From Vallitalea okinawensis (GTDB lineage: Bacteria > Bacillota > Clostridia > Lachnospirales > PQDH01), in NCBI RefSeq assembly GCF_002964605.1, contig NZ_PQDH01000003.1:124001-188000 (forward strand): a stretch of 64,000 nt of DNA, written 5' to 3'. The position numbers were made by a program, and so were the translations under genes. The notes beneath the pieces were generated by a model. The model was not told where the DNA came from. It saw nothing but the letters and a program-made list of their open reading frames with translations, and searched no databases. Shown here piece after piece: positions 1 through 9,016 of this stretch. How positions within the stretch are numbered: the stretch's first letter is position 1; each line of letters opens with the position of its first letter.

Positions 1-159
1 CTCAAGAGTATTATGATTACTCCAAGATGCATACCTAGCTACATTAGGATTTGAAGCATACTCAAAAATATCTGCAACATCTTCCTCAGATACTTTTCTT
101 AATAACACTCTTTCAGTTTCTATTACAGGCAAATTCTTCATTAGTTCTTCCACTGACAT
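1..159 (-). CDS. GNAT family N-acetyltransferase (N-terminal part only)
   Basis: Only the first 53 codons are in the window; the gene runs off the left edge. The start ATG (157-159) follows GGGAG at a normal distance. Residues 13-25 read IETERVLLRKVSE, the typical opening of RimJ/RimL-type GNAT enzymes, where a Thr-Glu-Arg-Leu-Leu-Leu-Arg strand precedes 'D..D.f.y.s.p.v.ry'. Members transfer acetyl groups from acetyl-CoA to amines or protein N-termini. The acetyl-CoA binding motif is outside the window, so the substrate cannot be guessed. Confidence 0.75.
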   Translation of the reverse strand, partial: MSVEELMKNLPVIETERVLLRKVSEEDVADIFEYASNPNVARYASWSNHNTLE

Positions 160-235
160 CTTTCTCACTCCCGTCAACTATTTATTTTTTATACTTATAA
201 AATATTATACATGAAATAGTTGTATGAGAAAATGT

Positions 236-604
236 TTATTTAAAGAAAGTATTTTGATCAAAGACTAATAACCATTGATCTTTAAATTTCTTGAAAACTA
301 AGTTTAAATAGTAATTGATCTTAATAGGTTGACCTTCTGGATCACAATCTCTATAATTGATTTTGAGCAAGGCTGAACACATATCTACACTCTCGATAAC
401 TTTTAATAGTTCATAATGCAGACTCCAATCCTCGTCCATAAACCAGTCTTGATGAAAAGATTCAAACTTCTCTTTTTCATCAATAATATTACCATCAGGC
501 ATAATTAAAACTACTTCTTCTTTACTAACCGTTGATAAAAATATATCTAAGTTCTTATCTTTTATAGACTGTAGATGTAATTCTAAAGTATCTTTAAATT
601 CCAT
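236..604 (-). CDS. NTF2-like (SnoaL/DUF4440-type) small protein
   Basis: A 122-aa soluble protein. An in-frame start ten codons upstream exists, but the ATG at 602-604 is preferred because AAGGAG lies about eight bases before it. The pattern (N-terminal helix, 'D...ll..m.....v..mPdG', central FHQDWFMDEDW, then long beta strands ending LVFDQNTFF) resembles the cone-shaped NTF2/SnoaL fold used by ketosteroid-isomerase-like and stress proteins. The fold is inferred from pattern, and no catalytic residue can be assigned. It overlaps the 3' end of the upstream 84-aa gene by 11 bases, so the two are probably translated together. Confidence 0.6.
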   Translation of the reverse strand: MEFKDTLELHLQSIKDKNLDIFLSTVSKEEVVLIMPDGNIIDEKEKFESFHQDWFMDEDWSLHYELLKVIESVDMCSALLKINYRDCDPEGQPIKINYYLNLVFKKFKDQWLLVFDQNTFFK

Positions 605-848
605 ATGCTTTCTCCTTCTTTGCATTCTTTTCATTACCTCTTTTAAAATTACCAGTTATTTTTGCCATAATGAGTTGGGCTTCTTGAGGGTTAGCAGATG
701 TTACGCGTTTTATAAACTTATCACTTTCTTTTCCCCTTAATATTTTTACTTGCTTTCCATGCCAATACAAAAATACTTTTTTGTCCTTGGATAATCTGTA
801 TGAAAAGACTTCCTCGTCAATCACTGTCTCTATATCGGTATTACTCAC
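594..848 (-). CDS. Conserved-looking small basic protein of unknown function
   Basis: 84 aa, starting at a GTG (846-848) with GGGAGG eight bases upstream. The sequence has a beta-rich start (FSYRLSKDKKVFLYWHGKQV) followed by KILRGKESDKFIKRV and a Lys-rich tail. It may be a small nucleic-acid-associated protein because of its net positive charge, but that is inference only. It overlaps the following NTF2-like gene by 11 bases, which suggests a two-gene transcript. Confidence 0.6.
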   Translation of the reverse strand: MSNTDIETVIDEEVFSYRLSKDKKVFLYWHGKQVKILRGKESDKFIKRVTSANPQEAQLIMAKITGNFKRGNEKNAKKEKAYGI

Positions 849-948
849 TCTTCAAACCTCCCTGTCGAAAAGATAATTGATTTATAACTATTTATATCAT
901 ATTCAAGAATCTCTAAACAAGGGTTAGAATGTTTTTATCCATTTTAGC

Positions 949-1224
949 TTAACCAATTACTATCTCCCACTCAACTAATTCGTAAGTATATAACTTTCTA
1001 TTAATCAATGGATCTCCATCACAGATTAGCTTTGCTTCCTCCATACTATCTGCTTTAAAAATAATCATGCCGCCATCTTTGTTCTTAAATCCACCACCTT
1101 TAAAATATCTACTTTTAGCTACTCCCTCTAAGTATCTTATATGTGCATCATAGTCACTTCTTTCAACCTTTTTACCTTCAACTTTATTATCCGTTCTAAT
1201 ATAGTAAATCTCACCTTTACTCAT
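949..1224 (-). CDS. YciI-like (YCII domain) protein
   Basis: 91 aa with GGAGGG about eight bases before the ATG at 1222-1224. It matches the ferredoxin-like YCII family: a short strand, then R..H..YL (DAHIRYLEGVAKS), a Gly-rich turn, 'GGMIIFKADSMEEAKLICDGDPLI' split over a beta strand and helix, and a closing strand. The conserved His (about residue 28) and Asp (about 70) of the family are present. YciI proteins are proposed small-molecule enzymes of largely unknown substrate. It lies four bases after the flavoprotein gene stop at 1229, so the two are probably co-transcribed. Confidence 0.75.
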   Translation of the reverse strand: MSKGEIYYIRTDNKVEGKKVERSDYDAHIRYLEGVAKSRYFKGGGFKNKDGGMIIFKADSMEEAKLICDGDPLINRKLYTYELVEWEIVIG

Positions 1225-1228
1225 TTAT

Positions 1229-1795
1229 TCAGCCCTCCATTAATTTCACATGATTCAAAAGATTTTCAGCAAAATTTTCAATATATTTTAAACTTTTATC
1301 ATTCTCCATTATATCGCCTTTTTTTGTAGCAAAACCTATATTCCAATAATCCGACCCTATTACCACCATGTTATTTACTAAAAAGAATTTAATTAAATCA
1401 GTTATTGCTGCTAATTGACCCGCTTCTCCACCAATAGCAAATCCACCTCCGAATTTTCCGGATAAGGATCTACCATTATTAAATGCAACCATTGTTAATC
1501 TTTGAATGAATGCCATTATTAAAGATGTTGGCATACCAACGTAAACAGGTGTTCCAATAACTAAACCATCATAGTCTAGTACTTGCCTATATAGTCTGTT
1601 AAAATCATCTTGTAGAATACAGTTATCCCTATCCCTACATTTATTACACCCCTTACAATGATGAATGATTTTATCAGATAAGCAAACTAAATCTGTCTTA
1701 ATACCTCTAATTTCTACCTCTTGACTACAAAACTCTAATAACATTTCTGTATTTCCTTTTTTCCTTGGCGACCCGCTTATCAAAAGAATATTCAT
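1229..1795 (-). CDS. Flavodoxin-fold NAD(P)H-dependent FMN reductase, iron-sulfur flavoprotein type
   Basis: 188 aa. It opens with a strand followed by SGSPRKKGNTEML, the FMN-phosphate loop of the NADPH-dependent FMN reductase/flavodoxin-2 group. A compact cysteine cluster CKGCNKCRDRDNC (Cx2Cx2Cx5C, near residues 47-59) matches the 4Fe-4S binding arrangement known from iron-sulfur flavoproteins (Isf) of anaerobes. GTPVYVGMP is the usual second FMN loop. It probably shuttles electrons from reduced ferredoxin or NAD(P)H to oxygen, peroxide or quinone acceptors. An ATG two codons upstream exists, but AAAGGA is better spaced (8 nt) for the second ATG. Confidence 0.8.
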   Translation of the reverse strand: MNILLISGSPRKKGNTEMLLEFCSQEVEIRGIKTDLVCLSDKIIHHCKGCNKCRDRDNCILQDDFNRLYRQVLDYDGLVIGTPVYVGMPTSLIMAFIQRLTMVAFNNGRSLSGKFGGGFAIGGEAGQLAAITDLIKFFLVNNMVVIGSDYWNIGFATKKGDIMENDKSLKYIENFAENLLNHVKLMEG

Positions 1796-1919
1796 TGACA
1801 TTATCCTTTCTATTACATATTCTTACACTTACATGTTTACAACTAATAACTATAAAAATACTATAACAAATAAAATATGACAACTTAATGTCATATTTCA
1901 TTCAAAAATTTTCTCTATA

Positions 1920-2228
1920 CTATTCAAAATAAATACACTGCAAGTATCTGCCTTCTCCTTTTTTATATTTAGGTTTTTGAAAGACTCCTTCTTGTATGAG
2001 GTACTCATTAATTTCACCAAAAACTTGTTGCCATAATTCATTTGCAATTTCCTCTAGTTGGATACCATGTTTGATAGCAGTAAGTCCATTCATACTTAGA
2101 GAAATTTGACTAAAGAATTTTACAATTTCTTCATCAATGATACCTAAAATAAAGTCTTCTAATTTCAACAGAACGCTCTGTTCTTGATTAGTGATAACAG
2201 GAAACAATTGAATTTTCTTAAACTGCAT
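1920..2228 (-). CDS. Hypothetical protein, 102 aa
   Basis: I do not recognise a family. GAAGGTG precedes the ATG. The protein is largely alpha-helical, with 'LLKLEDFILGIIDEEIVKFF' followed by a second helix rich in Glu and Ile (GIQLEEIANELWQQVF) and a basic, aromatic C-terminus. There are no membrane segments or cysteine motifs. It stands alone between the flavoprotein start and a strong hairpin after the Nudix gene. Confidence 0.5.
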   Translation of the reverse strand: MQFKKIQLFPVITNQEQSVLLKLEDFILGIIDEEIVKFFSQISLSMNGLTAIKHGIQLEEIANELWQQVFGEINEYLIQEGVFQKPKYKKGEGRYLQCIYFE

Positions 2229-2262
2229 AATTGCACCTTCTATCCTAAAGATTTAAAATGAG

Positions 2263-2300
2263 AAAAGGTATGTAATCTCCTTTGAGATATCATACCTTTT
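2263..2300 (-). terminator. Intrinsic terminator after the Nudix gene
   Basis: AAAAGGTATG pairs with CATACCTTTT, and inner bases (TAATCTC/GAGATAT) extend the stem. On the minus strand it is followed by CTCATTTT. It separates the Nudix gene from the 102-aa gene. The A-rich flanks also allow function on the other strand. Confidence 0.6.
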
Positions 2301-2320
2301 GAAAAAAATATCTTGTCTAT

Positions 2321-2767
2321 TCATTTTTTATACTTCCACATATAGCTTTTACGCATGCTCATATACTCTTTATAAGCCTTTTCCATGATTTGTCGTTCAT
2401 CATTAAATTTTAGCAAATGATAGGCTTCATGGAATTTATAATAACCTGCATCCATGAAGTATTCTTCTCTCTGAGGCTTGCAATAAAAACTATCAGATTT
2501 CATTAGATACCAATGCACATTTTTTACGATTACATCATTACTACCTTGAAACGAGTATTGACTTTTACCTATATACTTTATAATTTTTGCATCTGCTCCA
2601 GCTTCCTCTTTTACTTCTCTAATTGCTGTCTGACTAAAATCCTCACCAGGTTCAACAGTTCCTTTAGGCAAAACCCAACCAAAATATCGGTGTTTATAAT
2701 TTTTATATAAAAGGAGTATCTTACCGTGATAGATTACCACCCCTCCACAACTTGTCGCTTCTATCAT
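2321..2767 (-). CDS. Nudix hydrolase
   Basis: 148 aa behind AGGAGG. The full Nudix box GX5EX7REUXEEXGU begins at about residue 36 (GTVEPGE...TAIREVKEEAGA), so the Mg2+-binding glutamates are intact. The strand before it (GWVLPKG) is typical of Ap4A/diadenosine polyphosphate hydrolases and MutT-like house-cleaning enzymes. The last 40 residues are Tyr- and Lys-rich. Cleavage of a nucleoside diphosphate linked to another moiety is expected, but the exact substrate is not readable. Confidence 0.85.
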   Translation of the reverse strand: MIEATSCGGVVIYHGKILLLYKNYKHRYFGWVLPKGTVEPGEDFSQTAIREVKEEAGADAKIIKYIGKSQYSFQGSNDVIVKNVHWYLMKSDSFYCKPQREEYFMDAGYYKFHEAYHLLKFNDERQIMEKAYKEYMSMRKSYMWKYKK

Positions 2768-2945
2768 ATTTTGCCTCCTGTTAACTGTAATTTACTGTAT
2801 AAGATTCAACATTAAACCTTATTTCTTATTTGCTAATCTTTCAATAGTATACCTCTTTTATTATGAATTTTCAACTGTAATCCTGAAAGTAATGCATTCC
2901 GTATTAATAAGAAAGCATGTCGGCACATCGCTCTCCAAGAGCAGT

Positions 2946-4343
2946 CTAATGATAGTAAGCATCAAATAATTGATGAGCAATAGGTATGGCAGTACTCGAC
3001 GAATTTCCACCTTCTTCAACGATTACTGTTATTACAATGTCTGAATCTCCAGATTCTGAGTAACCGATAAACCACGAATGATCATTTGGTGTTTCATTTT
3101 GAGCTGTTCCAGTCTTACCATATATTTTGATATTCTCATCACCAATATCAACTTTTTGCCCTGTTCCTTCAACAACTACACTTCTGAGGAGTTCCTGTAA
3201 AGCAATAGCTTCTTCAGGTGTCATAATGGTTTTATAGATTGAAGGAGTAAACTTTTCTACAATCTTATCATCGTCATCTTTATTAATATTATTTCTATCT
3301 ACTACATAGTCTATTACATAAGGCGTGTATACTATTCCACCATTTGCTATCCCACAAGTGATTATAGCCATTTGCAAAGGAGTAACCAAGTTTTTTCCTT
3401 GTCCTATAGATGTTTCTGCCAACTCTTCTCCCGACATACCAGAGGAGTACCCAACTGTACTTATACTTGTGACAAAAGGTAAATCTAAAGGTTGGTTAAA
3501 CATAAGTTGCTCACTGACTTCAAGTAGTTTTTCAGCTCCCAAACTATTACCCACATGAGCAAAAAAGGTATTACATGAAACAGTAAAAGCATGAAGCGTA
3601 TTTTCTAAACCGTGAGCCTTTTCATCGAAACAAGCAATTCGATCATGGTTAAATACGTCAAATCCTTCACATGTATACGTATAACTTTGCCAGCTGTTAT
3701 CTTTGATCATGGCTAAAGCAGGGATTATTTTGAATGTCGAGCCTGGTGGATATAATCCTTGTGTTGTTCTATTAAGTAATGGTGAATTATCACTATCATT
3801 GAGCTCCGTCCATCCATTAAGTACTTCATTAGGATTTGGAGATGGTTTTGAAACCATGGTAAGAATCTTGCCAGTAGTAGGTTCAATGATTAAAACTGCT
3901 CCGTTATAACTTCCTAATGCTTCATAAGCTAATTGTTGGAGTTGAATATCCAATGTTGCCACAACATCATAACCTCTTGGTGTACTATTATTTAGTTTAT
4001 CACGAATATCATCAAATATACTTTTGCTTGGAACAAGGTACCTATTAGCTGATGACTCAAGACCTGTTTTAATTGGAGCATTATACCCAACAACATGGAA
4101 AAACTCTTGATTTTGAGGATAATAACGTTCACCAATCTCAGTACTCATTGCCAAAACAATTCCGTCCTTGTCCAAGATACTACCTCTGATCATTTCATCC
4201 TCTCGTATGGATAAACGAGGATTATATTGGTTTTCACCTGCTTCAATATCTACTTCCATTACGATATAAATCAAATAGATAATAAGTGCTAAAAACAATA
4301 AATAGAATATAGCTTTAATTTTGTTTTGTGGTTTCGTGCTCAT
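2946..4343 (-). CDS. Class B penicillin-binding protein (PbpA/FtsI-like transpeptidase)
   Basis: 465 aa from the ATG at 4341-4343; AAAGGTG is well spaced for it, and an upstream GTG at 4350-4352 is less likely. One N-terminal membrane segment (residues about 10-29) is followed by a periplasm-facing dimerisation region and a transpeptidase domain. Its active-site motifs are STFK (near 202), SCN (near 256) and KTGTAQ (near 410). It cross-links peptidoglycan stem peptides outside the membrane. The start lies inside the upstream SEDS gene (29-bp overlap), so this PBP and the SEDS polymerase are made as a pair, the usual partnership for septal or elongation wall synthesis. It is compact compared with FtsI/PBP2 (550-700 aa). 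Confidence 0.9.
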   Translation of the reverse strand: MSTKPQNKIKAIFYLLFLALIIYLIYIVMEVDIEAGENQYNPRLSIREDEMIRGSILDKDGIVLAMSTEIGERYYPQNQEFFHVVGYNAPIKTGLESSANRYLVPSKSIFDDIRDKLNNSTPRGYDVVATLDIQLQQLAYEALGSYNGAVLIIEPTTGKILTMVSKPSPNPNEVLNGWTELNDSDNSPLLNRTTQGLYPPGSTFKIIPALAMIKDNSWQSYTYTCEGFDVFNHDRIACFDEKAHGLENTLHAFTVSCNTFFAHVGNSLGAEKLLEVSEQLMFNQPLDLPFVTSISTVGYSSGMSGEELAETSIGQGKNLVTPLQMAIITCGIANGGIVYTPYVIDYVVDRNNINKDDDDKIVEKFTPSIYKTIMTPEEAIALQELLRSVVVEGTGQKVDIGDENIKIYGKTGTAQNETPNDHSWFIGYSESGDSDIVITVIVEEGGNSSSTAIPIAHQLFDAYYH

Positions 4344-5658
4344 TAATCTCACCTTTTAAATAGATACTTTCTATAACGGCTATCATAATCAGGGAAGCAA
4401 GTATCGAACTGCCTCCATAACTTACAAGTGGGAGGGTAACACCTGTCACCGGTATAAATTTAATAACCCCACCAATAATCAGAAATACTTGAAACATAAT
4501 GGCTATAGCTATTCCATAACTAATTAATTGATCAAATTTTCTTTTTGATGGTGCATGTGTAATACAATAGAATATCAACAAATATATGCAGATTATTTCG
4601 ATGGCAACAATAAGTCCCATTTCCTCACTAATAGCAGCGTATATAAAATCCGTTGTTACTATAGGTATGTATCCAGGCATACCTAAGGTTAACCCTGTAC
4701 CAAACCAACCTCCTTCAGAAATTGCAAAAAGGGATTGAGCTATCTGATACCCACTTGTTGAAATATTTTCCCAAGGATTCATCCATGCTTCTACCCTAAC
4801 TTGTACATGCCCAAATAACATATACGATAGGTATGCACATAGGGAAACAGCACTTAATCCTCCTATTAAAAAGATATCCTTTTCCAAATAGAGATAAGTC
4901 ATGAAAAGATAAATCATCATATAAATCAAGGCCCCACCAAGATCATTCTGTAAAACAAGTACAAGAACAAAGCATCCCGAAACAATACTTCCAATCATGA
5001 ATTTTCTCATAGTAATGACTTTCCGATAGGTTGAAGCTAAAAAGAAAATCAATATTATTTTAACAAATTCCGAAGGTTGGAAAGTAAAATCGCCAATGAC
5101 AACCCAGTTAGTTGCACCAAGTATATCTTCGCCAAAATAAAAAGGTAACACTAGCATAACTACGCCAGCTATACCATAAAGAATACTAAACCTATGAAAT
5201 TTCAAGGGAATCCTTAAAAAAAGTATACATACAATTAAAGCAAAACTTGATATGATAATCCAAATGACTTGTTGATAAGCCAGCATATAATCTAAACGAG
5301 CTAAAAAAATAATTCCAGTTGATAAGAGTAGAATACACAGATTTAATAAACTATGGTTTATCTTTTTCAATTTTAAGTCCATGACAAAAAAAACAACCAA
5401 TAAATAAGGAACATAATACATAAAAATCTGTCCTATGAAAGTCTCCTTGATATTTGAATTATTATTTCTGCTATTAACATAAAGGATTAAAAGACCCAAA
5501 AGTGTATATAATATGATGCACAATTGTTGCCAAATAACGCTTTTTCTACTTTTCTCTTCTCTCTTTAAATCGATTACAACTAGAATCAATGTGAATAGAA
5601 TCAATATGGGAAATAAATAGCGGCTAATAGCTACAAGCGCATCAAAAAAAATATTCAT
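4315..5658 (-). CDS. FtsW/RodA/SpoVE family SEDS peptidoglycan polymerase
   Basis: 447 aa, with about ten or more hydrophobic segments. The ATG at 5656-5658 starts one base after the U32 gene stop and is served by AGAGGTG; a GTG ten bases further upstream is the alternative. Family marks are LQNDLGGALIY in the middle and the C-terminal TGVTLPLVSYGGSS loop, the best-conserved SEDS signature. These membrane glycosyltransferases polymerise lipid II with a cognate class B PBP, encoded immediately downstream. The first roughly 100 residues carry extra membrane helices, as in the FtsW-like proteins next to pbpA in actinobacteria and clostridia. Confidence 0.9.
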   Translation of the reverse strand: MNIFFDALVAISRYLFPILILFTLILVVIDLKREEKSRKSVIWQQLCIILYTLLGLLILYVNSRNNNSNIKETFIGQIFMYYVPYLLVVFFVMDLKLKKINHSLLNLCILLLSTGIIFLARLDYMLAYQQVIWIIISSFALIVCILFLRIPLKFHRFSILYGIAGVVMLVLPFYFGEDILGATNWVVIGDFTFQPSEFVKIILIFFLASTYRKVITMRKFMIGSIVSGCFVLVLVLQNDLGGALIYMMIYLFMTYLYLEKDIFLIGGLSAVSLCAYLSYMLFGHVQVRVEAWMNPWENISTSGYQIAQSLFAISEGGWFGTGLTLGMPGYIPIVTTDFIYAAISEEMGLIVAIEIICIYLLIFYCITHAPSKRKFDQLISYGIAIAIMFQVFLIIGGVIKFIPVTGVTLPLVSYGGSSILASLIMIAVIESIYLKGEINEHETTKQN

Positions 5659-5659
5659 A

Positions 5660-8017
5660 TTATTCAACACCTCTTAAATAGTGTCCCCTTGTGAAACCTT
5701 TCTGCTCAATAATATCCAGTAAAACTGGGTCTACTTTTCTTTTCGTTAAAGCATCTTGGTAACCCTTGATAACTTTCATCATTAAGTCATCAGATTCATC
5801 AGTGAAACTAAGTCGAATACTATTCACTGGTAACTTCATCATCTGATCGCTATTCTTTAGTAAGCAAATTGGATGGATATTATAGATTAAACTGTTACAG
5901 TCTCTACAGTTTCTTAAAATTTTAAACTTATTATTCTTACGGTCCACTAATCTAAAGGATTTCTCTGAATTCATCTTACATTGGTCAGAGTCTTTAATAA
6001 GACATTGTTCAGTCATCATCATAGGCAGATTACCATAACCAAAATATTCCAATGTGTGATTCTCTCTAAGTTGAAGTATTTCATTATAACTTAGTTCTGT
6101 AGATAGTGTCATTGCTTCGATATTCTCCTCTTTCCAATGGATAAGGGCATAATTATTCATCAAGTTCAAAGTATAATCAACGATATATTTCTTTGAAGAG
6201 TTCTTTTTTACCCATTGCATTTGACCATAAGTACGGATTAAGTAACCATCTGCCATCAGTTCATCCAAAATAGCTAATCTACCATAGACCTTATTGCGAC
6301 TAATATAAGGTAGTGCAATATATATATCTTTACCATTACGAGGCATATCTAATAATTCTCTTATTTCTTCAGTAGTAAAAGTTATTTCTTCTACATAAAT
6401 GCGCTTAACAGCTTCATGTTCTAATGCGACTTTGAATTGCTGCTTATTTTGTACTAATACTGTCAATTCTTTCGTATCACATACTTCTTTATGCCCAACA
6501 GGTTTGTAGGATTGAATAGCATGATCTTCTTCATGAGCCATGATTTTTTCATCCATTAAAGCAATTGCTCTTCTTCTACAGTCATTCACCATAGCTATGG
6601 ATACAAAAATCCCTTGATCCATATTCATATCTAGGTCCTTTATTTCGTATGCAGTATTACCTAATTTTTTTACTTGTTTGATGAGTCGTTCCTCAGTCAC
6701 TGGACTCCCCTTAGCGGCTTCTACTATATCGCCATCAGCCACTACTTCATAATCCTCATTAAAGAAATGTATTCGAAAAGCCTGTCCCTCCGTAGCTATA
6801 ACTCTAGCATTTACCTGTGTCTTCCGAGAACTCTTCTTGATAGTCTCTTGAATATTCTTTAATAACCGATGATCTTTTGTTCGATAAACAGATTGACCTT
6901 TACGAATAGATCCCTCTAATGTTACTGTAAAAGATTGGCCTTTTTTAACATCTTGCTTTAGCTGAAACCCTGGGTGCGGCTGCCGGTTTGTTAATATTTC
7001 AATACCATCACCTTTGTGTATGTCTTTATCAAATTGTAGTGTAATTCTATTGCCTCTGACGGCTGCTACATCACCAATTTTCACACCTGCATTTTTAGGA
7101 TTTTTATCAAATATCATATCTTTTTTTGACTCATAATAACCTTTTGAAAAGCCACCACGATTAAATAACTGTGTAATATTTTCTTGATCTTCACCTTCAA
7201 TTGTCACACGACCTGTAGCAAAATATTGCTCCATATATTTTCTATAGATAGATGTAACACCTGCAACGTATTCAACTCTTTTCATACGCCCTTCGATTTT
7301 AAAGGAGTGGATCCCAGCATCTAAAAGTTGAGGTATAATTTCTAAAGTATTCATATCTTTTAGACTCATTAAGTACTTATTCTTCTTGTAGATATTCTCA
7401 TGATCTTTCTCCATATTATAAGATAACCGACAAGGTTGAGCACATTTTCCACGATTACCACTTCTACCACCAATAAAGCTACTCATTAAACATTGACCTG
7501 AATAACTATAGCATAAAGCTCCGTGTATAAAACATTCTATCTCTATATCAGTTTCTTTAACGATCTTATTGATTTCCTTAATAGTCAATTCTCGGGATAG
7601 CACCACTCTACTAAAACCTATTTTTTTAAGATAGCGTACACCCTCTATACTATGAACTGACATTTGAGTACTACCGTGTATCTCCATGTTTGGAAAGTAT
7701 GTCTTAATGAGTCTAGCAAGACCAACATCTTGAATAATGCATGCATCAACACCTATATGATAGATTTCTTTCAAATACGCATATACATCTTCCATTTCAC
7801 TTTCTTTTATTAATGTATTTAATGTTACATAACATTTCACACCTCTTGGTTTTGCATAAGATACTGCTTCCTCAATTTCTGCAATCGAAAAATTACTTGC
7901 ATAACTTCTAGCGCTAAAATTCTTTCCGCCAAAATATACAGCATTACAGCCACTCTTTATTGCAGCATAAAGTGCTTCTAATGATCCGGCAGGCGATAAT
8001 AATTCAGGTTGATTCAT
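5660..8017 (-). CDS. Peptidase U32 family protein (RlhA/TrhP-like RNA hydroxylation family)
   Basis: 785 aa, the long clostridial form. The N-terminal TIM-barrel begins ELLSPAGSLEALYAAI, and the U32 signature is ECFIHGALCYSYSGQC near residues 161-176. It is followed by GKCAQPC, giving cysteines suited to an Fe-S cluster. Members once called collagenases now include RlhA (23S rRNA C2501 hydroxylation) and TrhP (tRNA 5-hydroxyuridine), so an RNA-modification role is likelier than proteolysis. The C-terminal half carries a DUF3656-like region and a second Cys set (CRDCNSL...HPICLL). The gene sits after zapA as in many Firmicutes and nearly abuts the SEDS gene. No strong SD is seen upstream. Confidence 0.85.
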   Translation of the reverse strand: MNQPELLSPAGSLEALYAAIKSGCNAVYFGGKNFSARSYASNFSIAEIEEAVSYAKPRGVKCYVTLNTLIKESEMEDVYAYLKEIYHIGVDACIIQDVGLARLIKTYFPNMEIHGSTQMSVHSIEGVRYLKKIGFSRVVLSRELTIKEINKIVKETDIEIECFIHGALCYSYSGQCLMSSFIGGRSGNRGKCAQPCRLSYNMEKDHENIYKKNKYLMSLKDMNTLEIIPQLLDAGIHSFKIEGRMKRVEYVAGVTSIYRKYMEQYFATGRVTIEGEDQENITQLFNRGGFSKGYYESKKDMIFDKNPKNAGVKIGDVAAVRGNRITLQFDKDIHKGDGIEILTNRQPHPGFQLKQDVKKGQSFTVTLEGSIRKGQSVYRTKDHRLLKNIQETIKKSSRKTQVNARVIATEGQAFRIHFFNEDYEVVADGDIVEAAKGSPVTEERLIKQVKKLGNTAYEIKDLDMNMDQGIFVSIAMVNDCRRRAIALMDEKIMAHEEDHAIQSYKPVGHKEVCDTKELTVLVQNKQQFKVALEHEAVKRIYVEEITFTTEEIRELLDMPRNGKDIYIALPYISRNKVYGRLAILDELMADGYLIRTYGQMQWVKKNSSKKYIVDYTLNLMNNYALIHWKEENIEAMTLSTELSYNEILQLRENHTLEYFGYGNLPMMMTEQCLIKDSDQCKMNSEKSFRLVDRKNNKFKILRNCRDCNSLIYNIHPICLLKNSDQMMKLPVNSIRLSFTDESDDLMMKVIKGYQDALTKRKVDPVLLDIIEQKGFTRGHYLRGVE

Positions 8018-8049
8018 CGATTAACACACTCTTTCTACTTCAAAATAAT

Positions 8050-8074
8050 CTAAGCACACGAGACGTGTGCTTAG
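8050..8074 (-). terminator. Hairpin between zapA and the U32 gene
   Basis: A perfect 11-bp stem (CTAAGCACACG with its complement) has a 3-base loop and is followed on the minus strand by ATTATTTT. It lies 8 bases after the zapA stop and 33 before the U32 start. It would be a weak or partial terminator, allowing readthrough into the envelope genes. Confidence 0.55.
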
Positions 8075-8081
8075 TTAAATT

Positions 8082-8693
8082 CTATCCATGTTTATACTGA
8101 TTTAATTCATTTTTATATTGAATAAGCTCTAATTGACACTCGTCTAAGAGTTTTTCATACTCAAGATTTTCTTCTTGCATCTTACCAAGTTCTTCTTTAT
8201 AACTGTTAACCTCTTCTTGAAGTTGGTAAATCTGATCTTGGAATTTCTTTTCTTCACTTTCTTGTACTTCTTTTGTACTTTCTAATTGGGATAACAATTC
8301 ATTTATTTTATTCTTAAAGTCTTTTGCTTCATCTATATAGATTTTTTCTTTCTCGCTCGTTTGCACAATTTTATTTTGTAAATCAGTTATTTCATTCAGA
8401 TATGCTTCATTGCTCTTCTGACTTTTAATCTCATCTAATTCAAATTTCTTTAGCTGATCTTTAAGTAAATCAATTTCTTGTTGAAGTTTAAACAAATCGT
8501 CTGCAACATTAATTGAAGTCAATATAGCAATTAAATTCGTACTCAATTTTCGAGATGCCTCAGATTTTAATAACTCGTCCATCTTGTTATCTATGTACAA
8601 GGCAAGCCTTTGCATATATTCAGCTGATTCTTCACCAACTAAAGTATACACCTTTCCACCAATTAACACTTCGATCTTATTTTTATCATTCAT
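8082..8693 (-). CDS. zapA: Cell division protein ZapA with an extended coiled coil
   Basis: 203 aa behind AAAGGGG. Residues 1-65 match ZapA: KIEVLIGGKVYTLVGEESAEYMQRLALYID, then the helix ending NLIAILTSINVADDLFKL. ZapA binds FtsZ and bundles protofilaments at the division ring. Typical ZapA is 85-110 aa. Here about 130 further residues form an almost uninterrupted Glu/Lys/Gln/Leu heptad coiled coil to the C-terminus. The zapA to U32 neighbourhood agrees with Firmicutes gene order. Confidence 0.85.
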   Translation of the reverse strand: MNDKNKIEVLIGGKVYTLVGEESAEYMQRLALYIDNKMDELLKSEASRKLSTNLIAILTSINVADDLFKLQQEIDLLKDQLKKFELDEIKSQKSNEAYLNEITDLQNKIVQTSEKEKIYIDEAKDFKNKINELLSQLESTKEVQESEEKKFQDQIYQLQEEVNSYKEELGKMQEENLEYEKLLDECQLELIQYKNELNQYKHG

Positions 8694-8939
8694 GCAAGTT
8701 GCCCCTTTTATAAGTATTCATAATTAACCTAATTAATTTTTATTATAGCATAAATAAATTAATTTTTGTTATGTTTTTTATTTCATTTTAGTTTCTATAT
8801 AGGTTTTCTAATAATAATTCTTTTATATTTTATAATATTTTTTACTATAAATCAATATTTTTACACAATAGTATGTCAACTTATATAAACTATTGTATAT
8901 AACACCGATAACTTTTATAGCCAAGTAAAAAATGATGTA
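8694..8939. other. Divergent AT-rich intergenic region
   Basis: This is the first part of a 323-bp gap between zapA (minus) and the sigma factor gene (plus). It is very AT-rich. A TATAAT-like hexamer on the minus strand lies near 8740-8750 in front of zapA, without a convincing -35. No ORF or strong hairpin was seen. Confidence 0.4.
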
Positions 8940-8968
8940 TTGTTTTTCTTCCAAGTATTATGTATAAT
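8940..8968 (+). promoter_or_regulatory. Sigma-A-like promoter of the ECF sigma gene
   Basis: TTGTTT (8940-8945), a 17-base spacer, then TATAAT (8963-8968), about 50 bases before the start codon. No ECF-type autoregulatory -35 (AAC motif) was recognised. Confidence 0.5.
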
Positions 8969-9016
8969 AGATTTTAAGTATAATTTTCTTTTATACCTAT
9001 AGAAAGGGGTTATACC

